Positions 22,388 to 29,779 of a DNA stretch of 64,000 bases are shown here, piece after piece. The notes below the pieces were generated by a model that saw only the letters and a list, made by a program, of their open reading frames with translations, made no database searches and was not told the DNA's origin. Made by a program: the position numbers and the translations under genes. Numbering within the stretch: position 1 is the first letter of the stretch; each line of letters starts with the position of its first letter. The stretch is from a virus. The DNA lies in the IMG/VR virus record IMGVR_UViG_3300042319_001922, positions 1 to 64,000 of that record, one strand, 5' to 3'.

Positions 22388-22416
22388 ATTATACGACAAA
22401 TCTATTTATTGGACAA
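22388..22416 (-). promoter_or_regulatory. Promoter TTGTCC-17-TATAAT
   Basis: Minus-strand TTGTCC (22416-22411) and TATAAT (22393-22388) are 17 bases apart. The start point falls at the ATG 22381, so a leaderless message is likely. Confidence 0.65.
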
Positions 22417-22418
22417 TG

Positions 22419-22443
22419 AAAAAGGTCACCTGGTGACCTTTTT
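22419..22443 (-). terminator. Bidirectional terminator
   Basis: A perfect stem GGTCACC/GGTGACC is flanked by AAAAA and TTTTT, so it can work on both strands. It ends the 22476-22745 gene on the minus strand and separates it from the next promoter. Confidence 0.8.
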
Positions 22444-22475
22444 ACCATATGCTCTAGTGAGCTATGCAGTTGATA

Positions 22476-22745
22476 TTAAACCAGGCCAAGTGCCATGGCT
22501 TTGTAGCCTGCGGCCACAATCTTGCGACTTGGCTTGCCCATAACATACTCTGTCACAGTCACGCCATTGCCGGCCTTGCGGGTGTTTGCATACACTGCAA
22601 AACCGTGCTGGCGGATGCGACTGGCTTCTGCTGCCAAGTTGCCAACGCTAAAACGCTTCTTGGCTTCAGCTGGGGTCAATGCTTCGCCGTTTTTGAGTGC
22701 GGTAAAAACTTTGTATGTTTTGGTTTCTGTGTTAATCAATTTCAT
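22476..22745 (-). CDS. Helix-turn-helix phage protein
   Basis: Start ATG 22745 follows AAAGGAAACAGAG; the longer frame begins upstream of the promoter. The 89-residue protein has KVFTALKNGEALTPAEAKKR then FSVGNLAAEASRIRQHGFAV, a helix-turn-helix resembling the phage HTH family (PF14090-like) known from hypotheticals. It is a possible DNA-binding regulator. Confidence 0.7.
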   Translation of the reverse strand: MKLINTETKTYKVFTALKNGEALTPAEAKKRFSVGNLAAEASRIRQHGFAVYANTRKAGNGVTVTEYVMGKPSRKIVAAGYKAMALGLV

Positions 22746-22793
22746 CTCTGTTTCCTTTAAGTTAATTCGATGTGTTACTGACATCGTGCTACT

Positions 22794-22822
22794 AGTATAT
22801 GATATTGCTGTGGTAAAAACAA
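22794..22822 (-). promoter_or_regulatory. Promoter TTGTTT-17-TATACT
   Basis: Minus-strand TTGTTT (22822-22817) and TATACT (22799-22794) are 17 bases apart. It fits the arrangement of the other promoters with a weaker match and reads into the helix-turn-helix gene. Confidence 0.55.
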
Positions 22823-22840
22823 GCTGTTTGGCAACATATT

Positions 22841-23062
22841 CTAGATTACTCTGCCCAGACCCAACCAAATAAGCTGATCAAGTTCCGCTTGGTAGTCTCG
22901 ACCAAGCCTACGTTTTTCGTAGATGGTTTGTAAAATTTCTTTACCATCGCCAAACTCACCGGTGCCGGCACCACGATTTTCCAATTCCTCAATTAGGTCA
23001 TCGGTATCGAAGTCTGACAAGTCAACGTCAACTTCAACTTCGGTATAAATGGTCTTGTACAT
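22841..23062 (-). CDS. Conserved acidic phage protein, 73 residues
   Basis: The protein starts MYKTIYTEVEVDVDLSDFDT and has DDLIEELENRGAGTGEFGDG then an amphipathic end. The DLSDFDTDDLIEELENRG pattern is common in short phage hypotheticals. The start overlaps the last base of the upstream stop, so the genes at 23062 and 23415 form one unit. Confidence 0.7.
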   Translation of the reverse strand: MYKTIYTEVEVDVDLSDFDTDDLIEELENRGAGTGEFGDGKEILQTIYEKRRLGRDYQAELDQLIWLGLGRVI

Positions 23063-23418
23063 TATTTGTATTCCTGTGTGATAGATTCAGTGTGCTTGCA
23101 GTTTCCCCTAAACTTGAAACCACTGCAAGTACATGTCATGCCGTTTTCTGTCTTTTCCACTGTGTATTTGTTACCTTTACTGCCCGTCACAGTCCATTGT
23201 GGGTTAACCGGTGCATCCCGATCCTCAAAATTCCACCGATTTGGCACTTCCAAAAACTTGCGTCCACGTGTGTCAATCCGTATGGGTTTTTTAAATTTAA
23301 ACACAATGTCGGTGCCGTGCTTGACATAGGCAAACATCTTGCTTTTGCTGTTGTCCAAAAAGTACACATGATTGTGTGTGGGAGTGTCCCACACTGTGGT
23401 TTCTTGAAATGCTTTCAT
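23062..23418 (-). CDS. SWIM-like zinc-finger protein
   Basis: The 118-residue protein ends YTVEKTENGMTCTCSGFKFR then GNCKHTESITQEYK. The CxC...CxH pattern (C96, C98, C106, H108) is the SWIM zinc-finger signature found in DNA-binding and protein-interaction proteins. The N-terminal 90 residues are beta-rich (VYFLDNSKSKMFAYVKHGTD) and not recognised. Confidence 0.75.
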   Translation of the reverse strand: MKAFQETTVWDTPTHNHVYFLDNSKSKMFAYVKHGTDIVFKFKKPIRIDTRGRKFLEVPNRWNFEDRDAPVNPQWTVTGSKGNKYTVEKTENGMTCTCSGFKFRGNCKHTESITQEYK

Positions 23419-23642
23419 TTGGAAATAAACAATCCTATAATATACAATCCCAACAACACGCCATTGACCACTATAAGATTTCGTTCACCAATACGTATTG
23501 ACCATACCAAGTACAATGCGGCACCTAGATTCAAAAAATAAATGTTCATTGGATCAATGCGAAAACTAGTCAACAAAGCACCTATGCATACTGCAACACA
23601 ACCTAGCCATTTTAAAATATCATCAATTTGACTTCGAGTCAT
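23415..23642 (-). CDS. Small membrane protein
   Basis: ATG 23642 is preceded by AAAGG; a TTG upstream is weaker. The 75-residue protein has hydrophobic stretches around ILKWLGCVAVCIGALLTS, NIYFLNLGAALYLVWSI and LIVVNGVLLGLYIIGLFIS, so three spans. It overlaps the next gene by four bases and reads from the promoter at 23672. Its function is not known. Confidence 0.7.
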   Translation of the reverse strand: MTRSQIDDILKWLGCVAVCIGALLTSFRIDPMNIYFLNLGAALYLVWSIRIGERNLIVVNGVLLGLYIIGLFISK

Positions 23643-23671
23643 GTCATAGCCTTTCAACAGTTAGTGCATAC

Positions 23672-23700
23672 ATTATAGCAAACAAGTCTTTACTAGCCAA
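23672..23700 (-). promoter_or_regulatory. Promoter TTGGCT-17-TATAAT
   Basis: Minus-strand TTGGCT (23700-23695) and TATAAT (23677-23672) are 17 bases apart, with GC before the -10. It drives the membrane, SWIM and acidic proteins. Confidence 0.65.
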
Positions 23701-23704
23701 CCAC

Positions 23705-23938
23705 TTATTTCTGCGACTTTTTTAAGCAGAAAAACGTGGCATCTGAATTGTTACGAAAATACAATACCAGTTTTAATTTTGCATTTCGTCCTTTTCTGCG
23801 CCACTCTGCGGCAGGAATTATCATACGATAAAACCAACGTCGGCCTGTCTGTGTGCCCGGAGCACCAAATAATTGATTGGTTAGGTAAGTGAGATCGCCA
23901 TTATAATAATAGCCGCAGTCAACTCGTGTGGATTTCAT
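23705..23938 (-). CDS. Hypothetical phage protein, 77 residues
   Basis: The basic protein starts MKSTRVDCGYYYNGDLTYLT and contains GAPGTQTGRRWFYRMIIPAA then LKLVLYFRNNSDATFFCLKK. The two hydrophobic beta strands at the end match conserved phage hypotheticals. No function is known. Confidence 0.6.
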   Translation of the reverse strand: MKSTRVDCGYYYNGDLTYLTNQLFGAPGTQTGRRWFYRMIIPAAEWRRKGRNAKLKLVLYFRNNSDATFFCLKKSQK

Positions 23939-23947
23939 TGTTGGATA

Positions 23948-24445
23948 TCAACTTCCTGTGGACAACACCAAAACAGTGGCATCGTCTTTGCTGGGCTTAA
24001 AATCTTCGATATACGTGTGATGGGTGTCACCGCTGTCACGGATGGCAGCATTAGCGGCCACGTACAATGCGGCCCAGGTCAAGCCATTGATTGGCACTTG
24101 CACTTTACTTGTGTGCCCCCAGTGATCCGTGTACAGCACCGTGGTAGCACCTGTGTAGGAATGACGCTCACCAAGATCATCAACTTGGTATATGCTCCAC
24201 ACCGCAGAAAGTCCTAGTTCTTCCCGAATGCGTTCATAGTGAGCTGACTTGGACTCAAATGCACTATCATCTTGCTCGTATGCATTGTCAAGACCTCGAC
24301 GAATCTCACTGACTCCATGAAGCAGTCGCTTTAGAAGTTCTGGATCAAGCACACCTTCGAGGTGTTGAATCGCACCATTGAGTTCGCAGATGCCGTTGTG
24401 AATAGTTTTGAATTCGTCGGCTGTTAGAGTAGGATTGCAGTTCAT
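23948..24445 (-). CDS. Conserved phage protein, 165 residues
   Basis: Start ATG 24445 overlaps the upstream stop by one base (TAATG). The protein starts MNCNPTLTADEFKTIHNGIC and has a helical N-terminal half (HLEGVLDPELLKRLLHGVSE) and a mixed C-terminal half (VPINGLTWAALYVAANAAIR). It matches the layout of phage hypotheticals with no function. Confidence 0.65.
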   Translation of the reverse strand: MNCNPTLTADEFKTIHNGICELNGAIQHLEGVLDPELLKRLLHGVSEIRRGLDNAYEQDDSAFESKSAHYERIREELGLSAVWSIYQVDDLGERHSYTGATTVLYTDHWGHTSKVQVPINGLTWAALYVAANAAIRDSGDTHHTYIEDFKPSKDDATVLVLSTGS

Positions 24446-24624
24446 TATAAACCTATTTCTTTCCACATGTTTTCACGGCGCTCAAGTTCTTGAACATAAA
24501 ATTCTTGCATGGCTTCGTCCTGCGGGCTTTTTGACAGTGAGTCTCTCAGCACCAGCCAGGCCTGCTCAAGCTCTGAATATGTCATTGCTTTTAGTTCAAC
24601 ATCCAAGTCACTCATTCGACTCAT
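24445..24624 (-). CDS. Short helical protein, 59 residues
   Basis: From ATG 24624 the protein reads MSRMSDLDVELKAMTYSELE, then QAWLVLRDSLSKSPQDEAMQ, and EFYVQELERRENMWKEIGL. It is mainly helical and amphipathic. GGAGG lies before the start, which overlaps the upstream stop as ATGA; the end overlaps the next start as TAATG. Function is unknown. Confidence 0.75.
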   Translation of the reverse strand: MSRMSDLDVELKAMTYSELEQAWLVLRDSLSKSPQDEAMQEFYVQELERRENMWKEIGL

Positions 24625-24896
24625 GCTGCCTCCAGCATGTTGGCGGGAACCTTGAACAGAAGTTGACCAGTATCAACTGTCACAAACTTGATGGCAATTT
24701 TACGAACGGTGCCACGATAAGTCACACCGTTTCGGTTACTGGTAAACTTCACAGTGTCGCCCAACATGAGACTGCGTTTGGTCTTCTGTGTGAGCTGAGC
24801 TCGGGCAAAGCGAATTGCATCACCAATGCTGGTGAGTTGATCATTTGTAAACGATCCAGAAAGAATTGCACGATTGATGTCTTGAATAGTGGTCAT
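24621..24896 (-). CDS. Conserved KOW-like phage protein
   Basis: ATG 24896 is preceded by GGAG at six bases. The protein of 91 residues has DINRAILSGSFTNDQLTSIG, DAIRFARAQLTQKTKRSLML and GDTVKFTSNRNGVTYRGTVR, ending in KVPANMLEAA. The last part resembles a KOW or SH3-like barrel and the first a helical pair common to phage hypotheticals. Confidence 0.7.
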   Translation of the reverse strand: MTTIQDINRAILSGSFTNDQLTSIGDAIRFARAQLTQKTKRSLMLGDTVKFTSNRNGVTYRGTVRKIAIKFVTVDTGQLLFKVPANMLEAA

Positions 24897-24908
24897 TGTT
24901 GTCTCCAA

Positions 24909-25235
24909 TTAGTCTGCACGAGAATTCATGTAAGCGTCAATGCCATGTTCACGCAGAACTTTGGCATAGGCTTCAGCACCAGCTTCTTTGATGTCCATGC
25001 TTTGTGTAAAACTACCACCAGGATTCCAAAAGCTTAGACCGCCGCCGTATTCTTTGCGGAACCCCACGGTCTTGAGTGCACGGCCCAGTTTGGTTGATGC
25101 TTTTTCACGCACTACAACCCAGGCAAATCCACAGTAGCCAGGCTCGCCGTGACGGGCACGGAACTCGTTCTCGGCTTGGATAGCGGCCTCTCGGGCAGTG
25201 TTATGAATAGATTCCAAGTTATCTAAAGCAATCAT
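24909..25235 (-). CDS. Conserved phage protein of the MIxLDNLxSIHxTA family
   Basis: ATG 25235 is preceded by GGAGCGAG. The protein of 108 residues has MIALDNLESIHNTAREAAIQ, HGEPGYCGFAWVVVREKAST and GGGLSFWNPGGSFTQSMDIK, then EAGAEAYAKVLREHGIDAYM. This family is widespread in phages and well conserved, with no known function. Its own promoter lies at 25266. Confidence 0.85.
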   Translation of the reverse strand: MIALDNLESIHNTAREAAIQAENEFRARHGEPGYCGFAWVVVREKASTKLGRALKTVGFRKEYGGGLSFWNPGGSFTQSMDIKEAGAEAYAKVLREHGIDAYMNSRAD

Positions 25236-25239
25236 CTCT

Positions 25240-25294
25240 CGCTCCTTTTTGTTTACAATACAAGTATTATAGCAAATGATCAGATTCTGGTCAA
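25240..25294 (-). repeat. Direct repeat of promoter and leader, copy 1
   Basis: The stretch from CTCCTTTTTG through the TATAAT and TTGACC boxes is nearly identical to 25571-25625 (copy 2), about 55 bases. It carries the whole promoter and leader, which suggests copying of a promoter cassette within the genome. Confidence 0.8.
25266..25294 (-). promoter_or_regulatory. Promoter TTGACC-17-TATAAT
   Basis: Minus-strand TTGACC (25294-25289) and TATAAT (25271-25266) are 17 bases apart, with GC before the -10. It lies inside the repeated cassette and drives the gene at 25235. Confidence 0.85.
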
Positions 25295-25566
25295 CCAAAT
25301 TCGTACATGAATTTGGACATATTTGGATCCAATTTGACTAGATCCTTAGCGGCCGCTGTCAGGGCACGATAGCGAGCTTGAACTTGGCTACGGGGCAACT
25401 CACCATCGCAAGAAAGATTTTCTGGGCTCAAGGCACAATCAATAGCCTCAGCCACTCGTTTCCGTCCTGCGGCAGTTTGAATTTCGTACAAGGGTTCGGT
25501 ACGCTGACCTTTGAACAAACTAGCCCAGCGATTTTGTTGATCAACCCAGGTGTTAAGTGCTTGCAT
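25291..25566 (-). CDS. Conserved phage protein, 91 residues
   Basis: The protein starts MQALNTWVDQQNRWASLFKG and contains IQTAAGRKRVAEAIDCALSP, then QVQARYRALTAAAKDLVKLD. The helical pattern is typical of short phage hypotheticals. Its own promoter lies at 25597, so it is a single-gene unit. Confidence 0.65.
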   Translation of the reverse strand: MQALNTWVDQQNRWASLFKGQRTEPLYEIQTAAGRKRVAEAIDCALSPENLSCDGELPRSQVQARYRALTAAAKDLVKLDPNMSKFMYEFG

Positions 25567-25570
25567 TTCT

Positions 25571-25625
25571 GACTCCTTTTTGTTTACAATACAAGTATTA
25601 TAGCAAATGATCAGATTCTGGTCAA
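25571..25625 (-). repeat. Direct repeat of promoter and leader, copy 2
   Basis: Copy 2 of the cassette at 25240-25294, nearly identical over about 55 bases. The third related module (26480-26550) and a fourth (56941-57022) share parts of it, and copies 2-4 also share a TGTTGTAAAAATACAACA hairpin upstream of the -35 box. Confidence 0.8.
25597..25625 (-). promoter_or_regulatory. Promoter TTGACC-17-TATAAT
   Basis: Minus-strand TTGACC (25625-25620) and TATAAT (25602-25597) are 17 bases apart. The spacer is identical to that of the 25266 promoter. A TGTTGT/ACAACA hairpin lies further upstream. Confidence 0.85.
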
Positions 25626-25658
25626 CCAGAATCTGTGTTGTATTTTTACAACAATTAT

Positions 25659-25859
25659 CTAGGCTCGTACTAGGTCAAAAATTGAATTCTGCAGGCGGGC
25701 CACATCTTCGTTGTCAACATAGAAGTCGGTACGTGGATCCCAGTACTCGCCTGCCTTTGGATCATAATACAACACCTGACCGTTGGGATAGTGAAAAGGT
25801 CCTTCAAGTCCTGCACGTGGACCGTATTCATTGCCGTGTTTGAAAACTCGATATCCCAT
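25659..25859 (-). CDS. Hypothetical phage protein, 66 residues
   Basis: ATG 25859 follows AAGGAG by eight bases; a GTG three codons earlier is less likely. The protein starts MGYRVFKHGNEYGPRAGLEG and contains PNGQVLYYDPKAGEYWDPRT then DFYVDNEDVARL. The Tyr-Asp-rich pattern is of unknown function. Confidence 0.6.
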   Translation of the reverse strand: MGYRVFKHGNEYGPRAGLEGPFHYPNGQVLYYDPKAGEYWDPRTDFYVDNEDVARLQNSIFDLVRA

Positions 25860-25864
25860 GTTAT

Positions 25865-26017
25865 TCACTCCTTGACAAATTTCACGCCAGATGCCATGAC
25901 CATCAACCCAAACGATGATATCAATGCTGAATAAAACAAATCAAGGTCAGACAGACTTTTTTCAATTCCGCCCACGCCCGACATCACTATAATCAATCCA
26001 AGAATAATTCGAATCAT
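25865..26017 (-). CDS. Small two-span membrane protein, 50 residues
   Basis: From ATG 26017 the protein reads MIRIILGLIIVMSGVGGIEK, then SLSDLDLFYSALISSFGLMV and MASGVKFVKE. It has two hydrophobic helices joined by a short loop. The ATG overlaps the upstream stop as ATGA. It resembles tiny membrane proteins seen in T4-like phages, with unknown role. Confidence 0.75.
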   Translation of the reverse strand: MIRIILGLIIVMSGVGGIEKSLSDLDLFYSALISSFGLMVMASGVKFVKE

Positions 26018-26460
26018 GATGCCTCCGCTACTTTGATTGACTCCAGTGCTTGGCTCAACAACACCAAGCGACCTTTGAACTCGCCGTACATGCTACCACA
26101 GTACCATTCACCATTTTCCATGATGTAGTAATACTCTCCGCCACAATTGTCTACCTGTTCCAGAAATTCAGCAAAAGTGTGTGCCACTTTAAAGTCGGTA
26201 CCAGTCTCACCGCGGTCACGACCGTAAAACACTGTGGTGCCAGGCAAGGGCTTTTCAAAACTGTGATCAACGCCATCGGGAACCAGGATGTTTTCGCGCA
26301 GAGTAGACAAATCACCCAGTGCCACCAGGTGATTGGCTTTGGCGCTGTTATAGTGCTCTTGCAGGATTGTCCCATTGTGCTCCAAGTAGCCGTCCCAGTG
26401 ACAGTAGACTGACTTGCAAACTGTACCATGCATGACACCAATTCTTGAACGTGTACCCAT
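26014..26460 (-). CDS. Conserved phage protein of the MGTRSRIGV family
   Basis: The 148-residue protein has MGTRSRIGVMHGTVCKSVYC, HWDGYLEHNGTILQEHYNSA and VAHTFAEFLEQVDNCGGEYY. This is a highly conserved family of T4-like and other phages with no known function. It follows the promoter at 26493 and starts the unit that ends at 25659. Confidence 0.85.
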   Translation of the reverse strand: MGTRSRIGVMHGTVCKSVYCHWDGYLEHNGTILQEHYNSAKANHLVALGDLSTLRENILVPDGVDHSFEKPLPGTTVFYGRDRGETGTDFKVAHTFAEFLEQVDNCGGEYYYIMENGEWYCGSMYGEFKGRLVLLSQALESIKVAEAS

Positions 26461-26492
26461 CTTGAGCTCCTGTTTTGTTACTGTATGTTTCT

Positions 26493-26521
26493 ATTATAGC
26501 AAATGGAGCATTTCTGGTCAA
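26493..26521 (-). promoter_or_regulatory. Promoter TTGACC-17-TATAAT
   Basis: Minus-strand TTGACC (26521-26516) and TATAAT (26498-26493) are 17 bases apart. The spacer is identical to that of the promoter at 56965, 30 kb away. Confidence 0.85.
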
Positions 26522-26550
26522 CCAAAATTTGTGTTGTATTTTTACAACAT

Positions 26551-27663
26551 TTAGAAAATCAAGGGTAAATTTCTGCGAGAATTGAGATTTTTAGTGGGTG
26601 CAACCAGTGCAAGATATTCAGGATTAATTCGTCCAATAATCTGTTTGCATATACTAGCATCAATAATGTGTTTGATTAACTCATCAATGGGTAACTGAAG
26701 CATTATCTTGGTTAATTCTATATCCTTAAATGGAGTGTGAGTTAATGTATTACCCAAGTGCCAGTATTGATAATCGTTGATATTGGCATCTAGTATTTGT
26801 CGAACCAGGTGCATGTATGTGGGATATCTATCACGAATTTCATGCCTGTTTGAATATGCGTCTTGGAATATTTTTAAATTTTTAGGCTTGTTAAAATACC
26901 CCACATGGTATCCGGTTGACTTTGCTAGTATGTCAACAATGTCAATATCCTGCCAAGCACACCAGGTGGCTAGGGTATTTGGTCCACGGAGCAGAAACTC
27001 GTCTCCACATGCTCCAGTCAATAACATTGTGGGACTACGCCAATGATGTATCTGTCCGTAACCCCAGTGCCGGGCTCGAATGTCTTCCCAATTAGCATTG
27101 GTAAAGGCGTCATACTCAAAGTGTTCATAGTCAACCACATCATGAACAACCCTGTGTTGTCGTGACAGAGCCAGTATTAATGCAGTATCAATCCCGCCAG
27201 ACACAAATAATTTTTTTGGCAGATTGGCATAATCTTGTGCAAGGGCCACAAACTTTGTGCGCAGGTTTTGTTCAATTGCATCCAGACCCTGTTCAAGAGT
27301 CAACGATCCAGATCGTAGTTGACCCAGGGCTGGGTGCTTTTTAAATTGTATTCCAGTTGGTTCAAGAGTAATTTGAGTAGCAGTCCATACCGGTTGCCCA
27401 GATCCCAAAAGGTTGGTCAATGTTTCTGTAACGTCATTGTACCACAACGGAAATGAACGTTCAGCTTCGTGCACAAGCTGTATAGTTTCACCACTGACTG
27501 CTAGTTCTAGAAAATTGCCGCCAGGCAAAGTGTTGTGTCTATAGCCCTTGAACCAACCGCTGGCAGTGAGAGACCACCCATTATCATGACTGAACCACCA
27601 AGAGGCCAGGCGGTCATGATTGGGCAATCTCTGATCCGGTTGTCGGCTCAGGGTAAAAAACAT
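26551..27663 (-). CDS. Asparagine-synthase-like ATP-pyrophosphatase
   Basis: The 370-residue protein has the PP-loop KLFVSGGIDTALILALSRQH at about residues 150-170 and LLTGACGDEFLLRGPNTLAT later, with HTPFKDIELTKIMLQLPIDE near the end. These match the synthetase domain of asparagine synthetase-type enzymes, which adenylate a carboxylate and amidate it. The N-terminal 140 residues are not a glutaminase: there is no starting Cys, so ammonia or another nucleophile would be used. It starts in the stop of clpP (TAATG). The substrate is not clear. Confidence 0.7.
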   Translation of the reverse strand: MFFTLSRQPDQRLPNHDRLASWWFSHDNGWSLTASGWFKGYRHNTLPGGNFLELAVSGETIQLVHEAERSFPLWYNDVTETLTNLLGSGQPVWTATQITLEPTGIQFKKHPALGQLRSGSLTLEQGLDAIEQNLRTKFVALAQDYANLPKKLFVSGGIDTALILALSRQHRVVHDVVDYEHFEYDAFTNANWEDIRARHWGYGQIHHWRSPTMLLTGACGDEFLLRGPNTLATWCAWQDIDIVDILAKSTGYHVGYFNKPKNLKIFQDAYSNRHEIRDRYPTYMHLVRQILDANINDYQYWHLGNTLTHTPFKDIELTKIMLQLPIDELIKHIIDASICKQIIGRINPEYLALVAPTKNLNSRRNLPLIF

Positions 27664-28283
27664 TAGCGTTTGGCCAAAATCTTGTCAGCAAGCCCGTATG
27701 CCACAGCTTCTTCTGCACTCAAGAACGTGTCAAACTTCATGGTGTTAAATAACTCGTCGTATGTTTTGCCTGCTGTGTTGTGACGCACATACAATTCTGT
27801 CAGACGCTTGTTAATACGAACGCTTTCTTCAAAGATACGTTTGGAATCTTCAAACTGCAAATCTTGTACATGCACTGATCCACGGGTGCCGGGCGTACCT
27901 GAACTAACACGGTGAATCATTGTGCGAGATTCAGGCAGCACAATACGTTTGCCGGGGGCGCCGGCTTGTGCTAGAAAACTGCCCATGCTGGCAGCTTGGC
28001 CCATTACAATGGTTTGCACGTCGGGTTTGATAAACTGCATGGTGTCGTAAATGGCCAGACCCGCTGTGACATTTCCGCCAGGGCTATTGATGTAAAAACT
28101 AATGTCTTTTTCTGGATCTTCGCTTTCCAAAAACAACAACTGCGCCACCAGTAGGCTGGCAGTGTGCTCGTTCACATCGGTATCTAGCATGATGATTCGA
28201 TCTTTGAGCAAGCGACTGTAAATATCGTAACTGCGTTCACCTTTTGCAGTTTGTTCAACAACCATGGGGATTAAACTTGGCAT
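27663..28283 (-). CDS. clpP: ATP-dependent protease proteolytic subunit ClpP, copy 1
   Basis: The 206-residue protein is a full ClpP with the triad S99 ([10 protein letters not shown]), H124 ([10 protein letters not shown]) and D185 ([12 protein letters not shown]). It starts [20 protein letters not shown], which is the usual processed region. ClpP rings degrade proteins fed by ClpX or ClpA. The phage also encodes ClpX (51095) and ClpS (49927) and a second, divergent ClpP (29769), so a mixed ring is possible. It has its own promoter at 28328. Confidence 0.95.
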   Translation of the reverse strand: MPSLIPMVVEQTAKGERSYDIYSRLLKDRIIMLDTDVNEHTASLLVAQLLFLESEDPEKDISFYINSPGGNVTAGLAIYDTMQFIKPDVQTIVMGQAASMGSFLAQAGAPGKRIVLPESRTMIHRVSSGTPGTRGSVHVQDLQFEDSKRIFEESVRINKRLTELYVRHNTAGKTYDELFNTMKFDTFLSAEEAVAYGLADKILAKR

Positions 28284-28327
28284 TGTGTTCCTTGTAAATA
28301 ATGCGGTCTCTAGTAGACTGTGAAGTA

Positions 28328-28356
28328 ATTATACATGATTTTTGCAGTCAGCGCAA
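28328..28356 (-). promoter_or_regulatory. Promoter TTGCGC-17-TATAAT upstream of clpP
   Basis: Minus-strand TTGCGC (28356-28351) and TATAAT (28333-28328) are 17 bases apart. It drives clpP and the asparagine-synthase-like gene. Confidence 0.65.
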
Positions 28357-28399
28357 TAGTTTCACTGCTCATATAGCTCAAAACAATAAATACTCTACT

Positions 28400-29779
28400 A
28401 TGCAAATAACAGATCTAACCGAAGCATCACTTGCTGCCTCCGAAATCCCCCCAAACAAGGCCAGTGCAGTTGCCAACCCAAAAACTGGCAAACCATTCAC
28501 TCGCACAGAATTGTTTCTATACAAAGTAATGAGTGGATCACCATTTACCAAGGTAAGCGGCGGTGAAGTAACCATTGATCCCAAAGAAGCAAAGAATGTC
28601 AAGACTTGGCTGCAAACCGGGCCTAGGGGCGTGATAAAACTCAACACTATTGATCCAGCAACCAAGCAGGTGAATGGTCAGATTAAAAATAACGAATTAC
28701 AAAAAACTGTGGAGTTTGGCAGCAAAGAGAGCGAAGGCATCCCTGTTAAACCTGCAGATGTATTTCCCAGTCAGGACGTGGATCCAGAAAAATTAGAAAC
28801 TGGTGTTGCTAGCATACTAGATTACGGTGGCTTTCCTGCCAGCGAGTTGTACAATAAAATTGTCAATTCTCACTTGAAAGATCTAGGACAAGTTGGCGAT
28901 GCTGTGATTGCCATGGCCAAGCAAATTTCTCAAAAGCAGGTACCAACAGTGCCACAAAATCTCAGTGCACAAGAACAAAAGGCCATTGAGCTCTATGCCA
29001 GCGAATTTCTTGGTGTGATGAGTGTGTTAAATGGCGTGGCAGATTTTCCCAAGCGTGATGCATTCTTGGACTGGGTGGGTCAAGACCTGGGCAGTTTACT
29101 ATTGTATTTTCCCAAGAACACCAGTAACCCCATTGCGGATAGTTATGGCTTGTTGAATAGACAAACCGGTAATGCTCTTGCCATGAGCAGCAAGGCTGCC
29201 GGCAAAGGAGCGCCGCCTGCACTGACTTCCTTAAAGGTGCCACCATTCTTGGCAAAGAAATATCCTGAAGCCTACAGTTTCATCAAAGAAGCACAAGACC
29301 CATCACTTAGTGGTGTGTCACAACCGTTTGCATTGATGAACTGGTTGTATCAATACAGCCCCGAATTGGTACCTGAAGTATGGCGTCCATATTTGCCTTG
29401 GCAACCCGACGAAGTGCAAGACATTGTGACCAGTTTTAAAAAACAGGGAGGAAGTTTACCTCCAAAATTGATGAAGGCAGCCAGTGCTAGATTGAGTCCG
29501 CAAGTGGCAAATGGCAATGCCACAGATGGTGGCAAAGTATACTATGCAGTGATTAATGATGTTATGAAATTGGTCAATGCTGGGGCAGTGCCCAATTTCC
29601 GCGAAGCTGTCTTGACCAGCTTGGGATTCAACTTTGTTCAAATTTACAGCAATATCAAGAATGGTAAATTGATCACAAAGGCCTTCTGGCCAGCCAAGGT
29701 TGATGGAAAGGTTTCACTCAAGACCAAGAGTTCGGCCCAGGAAGACAAGGGCAAAATTAGTTATCAGGTCAGCGACTGA
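28400..29779 (+). CDS. Large phage protein on the + strand, possibly structural
   Basis: Start ATG 28400 was chosen because ATAAATAC, a late-promoter-like motif, lies just before it; the upstream frame has no ribosome site. The 459-residue protein has SGSPFTKVSGGEVTIDPKEA near its start and FREAVLTSLGFNFVQIYSNI and TKAFWPAKVDGKVSLK near its end. Few hydrophobic helices and a mixed composition suggest a soluble or virion protein. It lies between two clpP genes transcribed the other way, and its last 11 bases overlap clpP copy 2. I do not recognise it. Confidence 0.6.
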   Translation: MQITDLTEASLAASEIPPNKASAVANPKTGKPFTRTELFLYKVMSGSPFTKVSGGEVTIDPKEAKNVKTWLQTGPRGVIKLNTIDPATKQVNGQIKNNELQKTVEFGSKESEGIPVKPADVFPSQDVDPEKLETGVASILDYGGFPASELYNKIVNSHLKDLGQVGDAVIAMAKQISQKQVPTVPQNLSAQEQKAIELYASEFLGVMSVLNGVADFPKRDAFLDWVGQDLGSLLLYFPKNTSNPIADSYGLLNRQTGNALAMSSKAAGKGAPPALTSLKVPPFLAKKYPEAYSFIKEAQDPSLSGVSQPFALMNWLYQYSPELVPEVWRPYLPWQPDEVQDIVTSFKKQGGSLPPKLMKAASARLSPQVANGNATDGGKVYYAVINDVMKLVNAGAVPNFREAVLTSLGFNFVQIYSNIKNGKLITKAFWPAKVDGKVSLKTKSSAQEDKGKISYQVSD

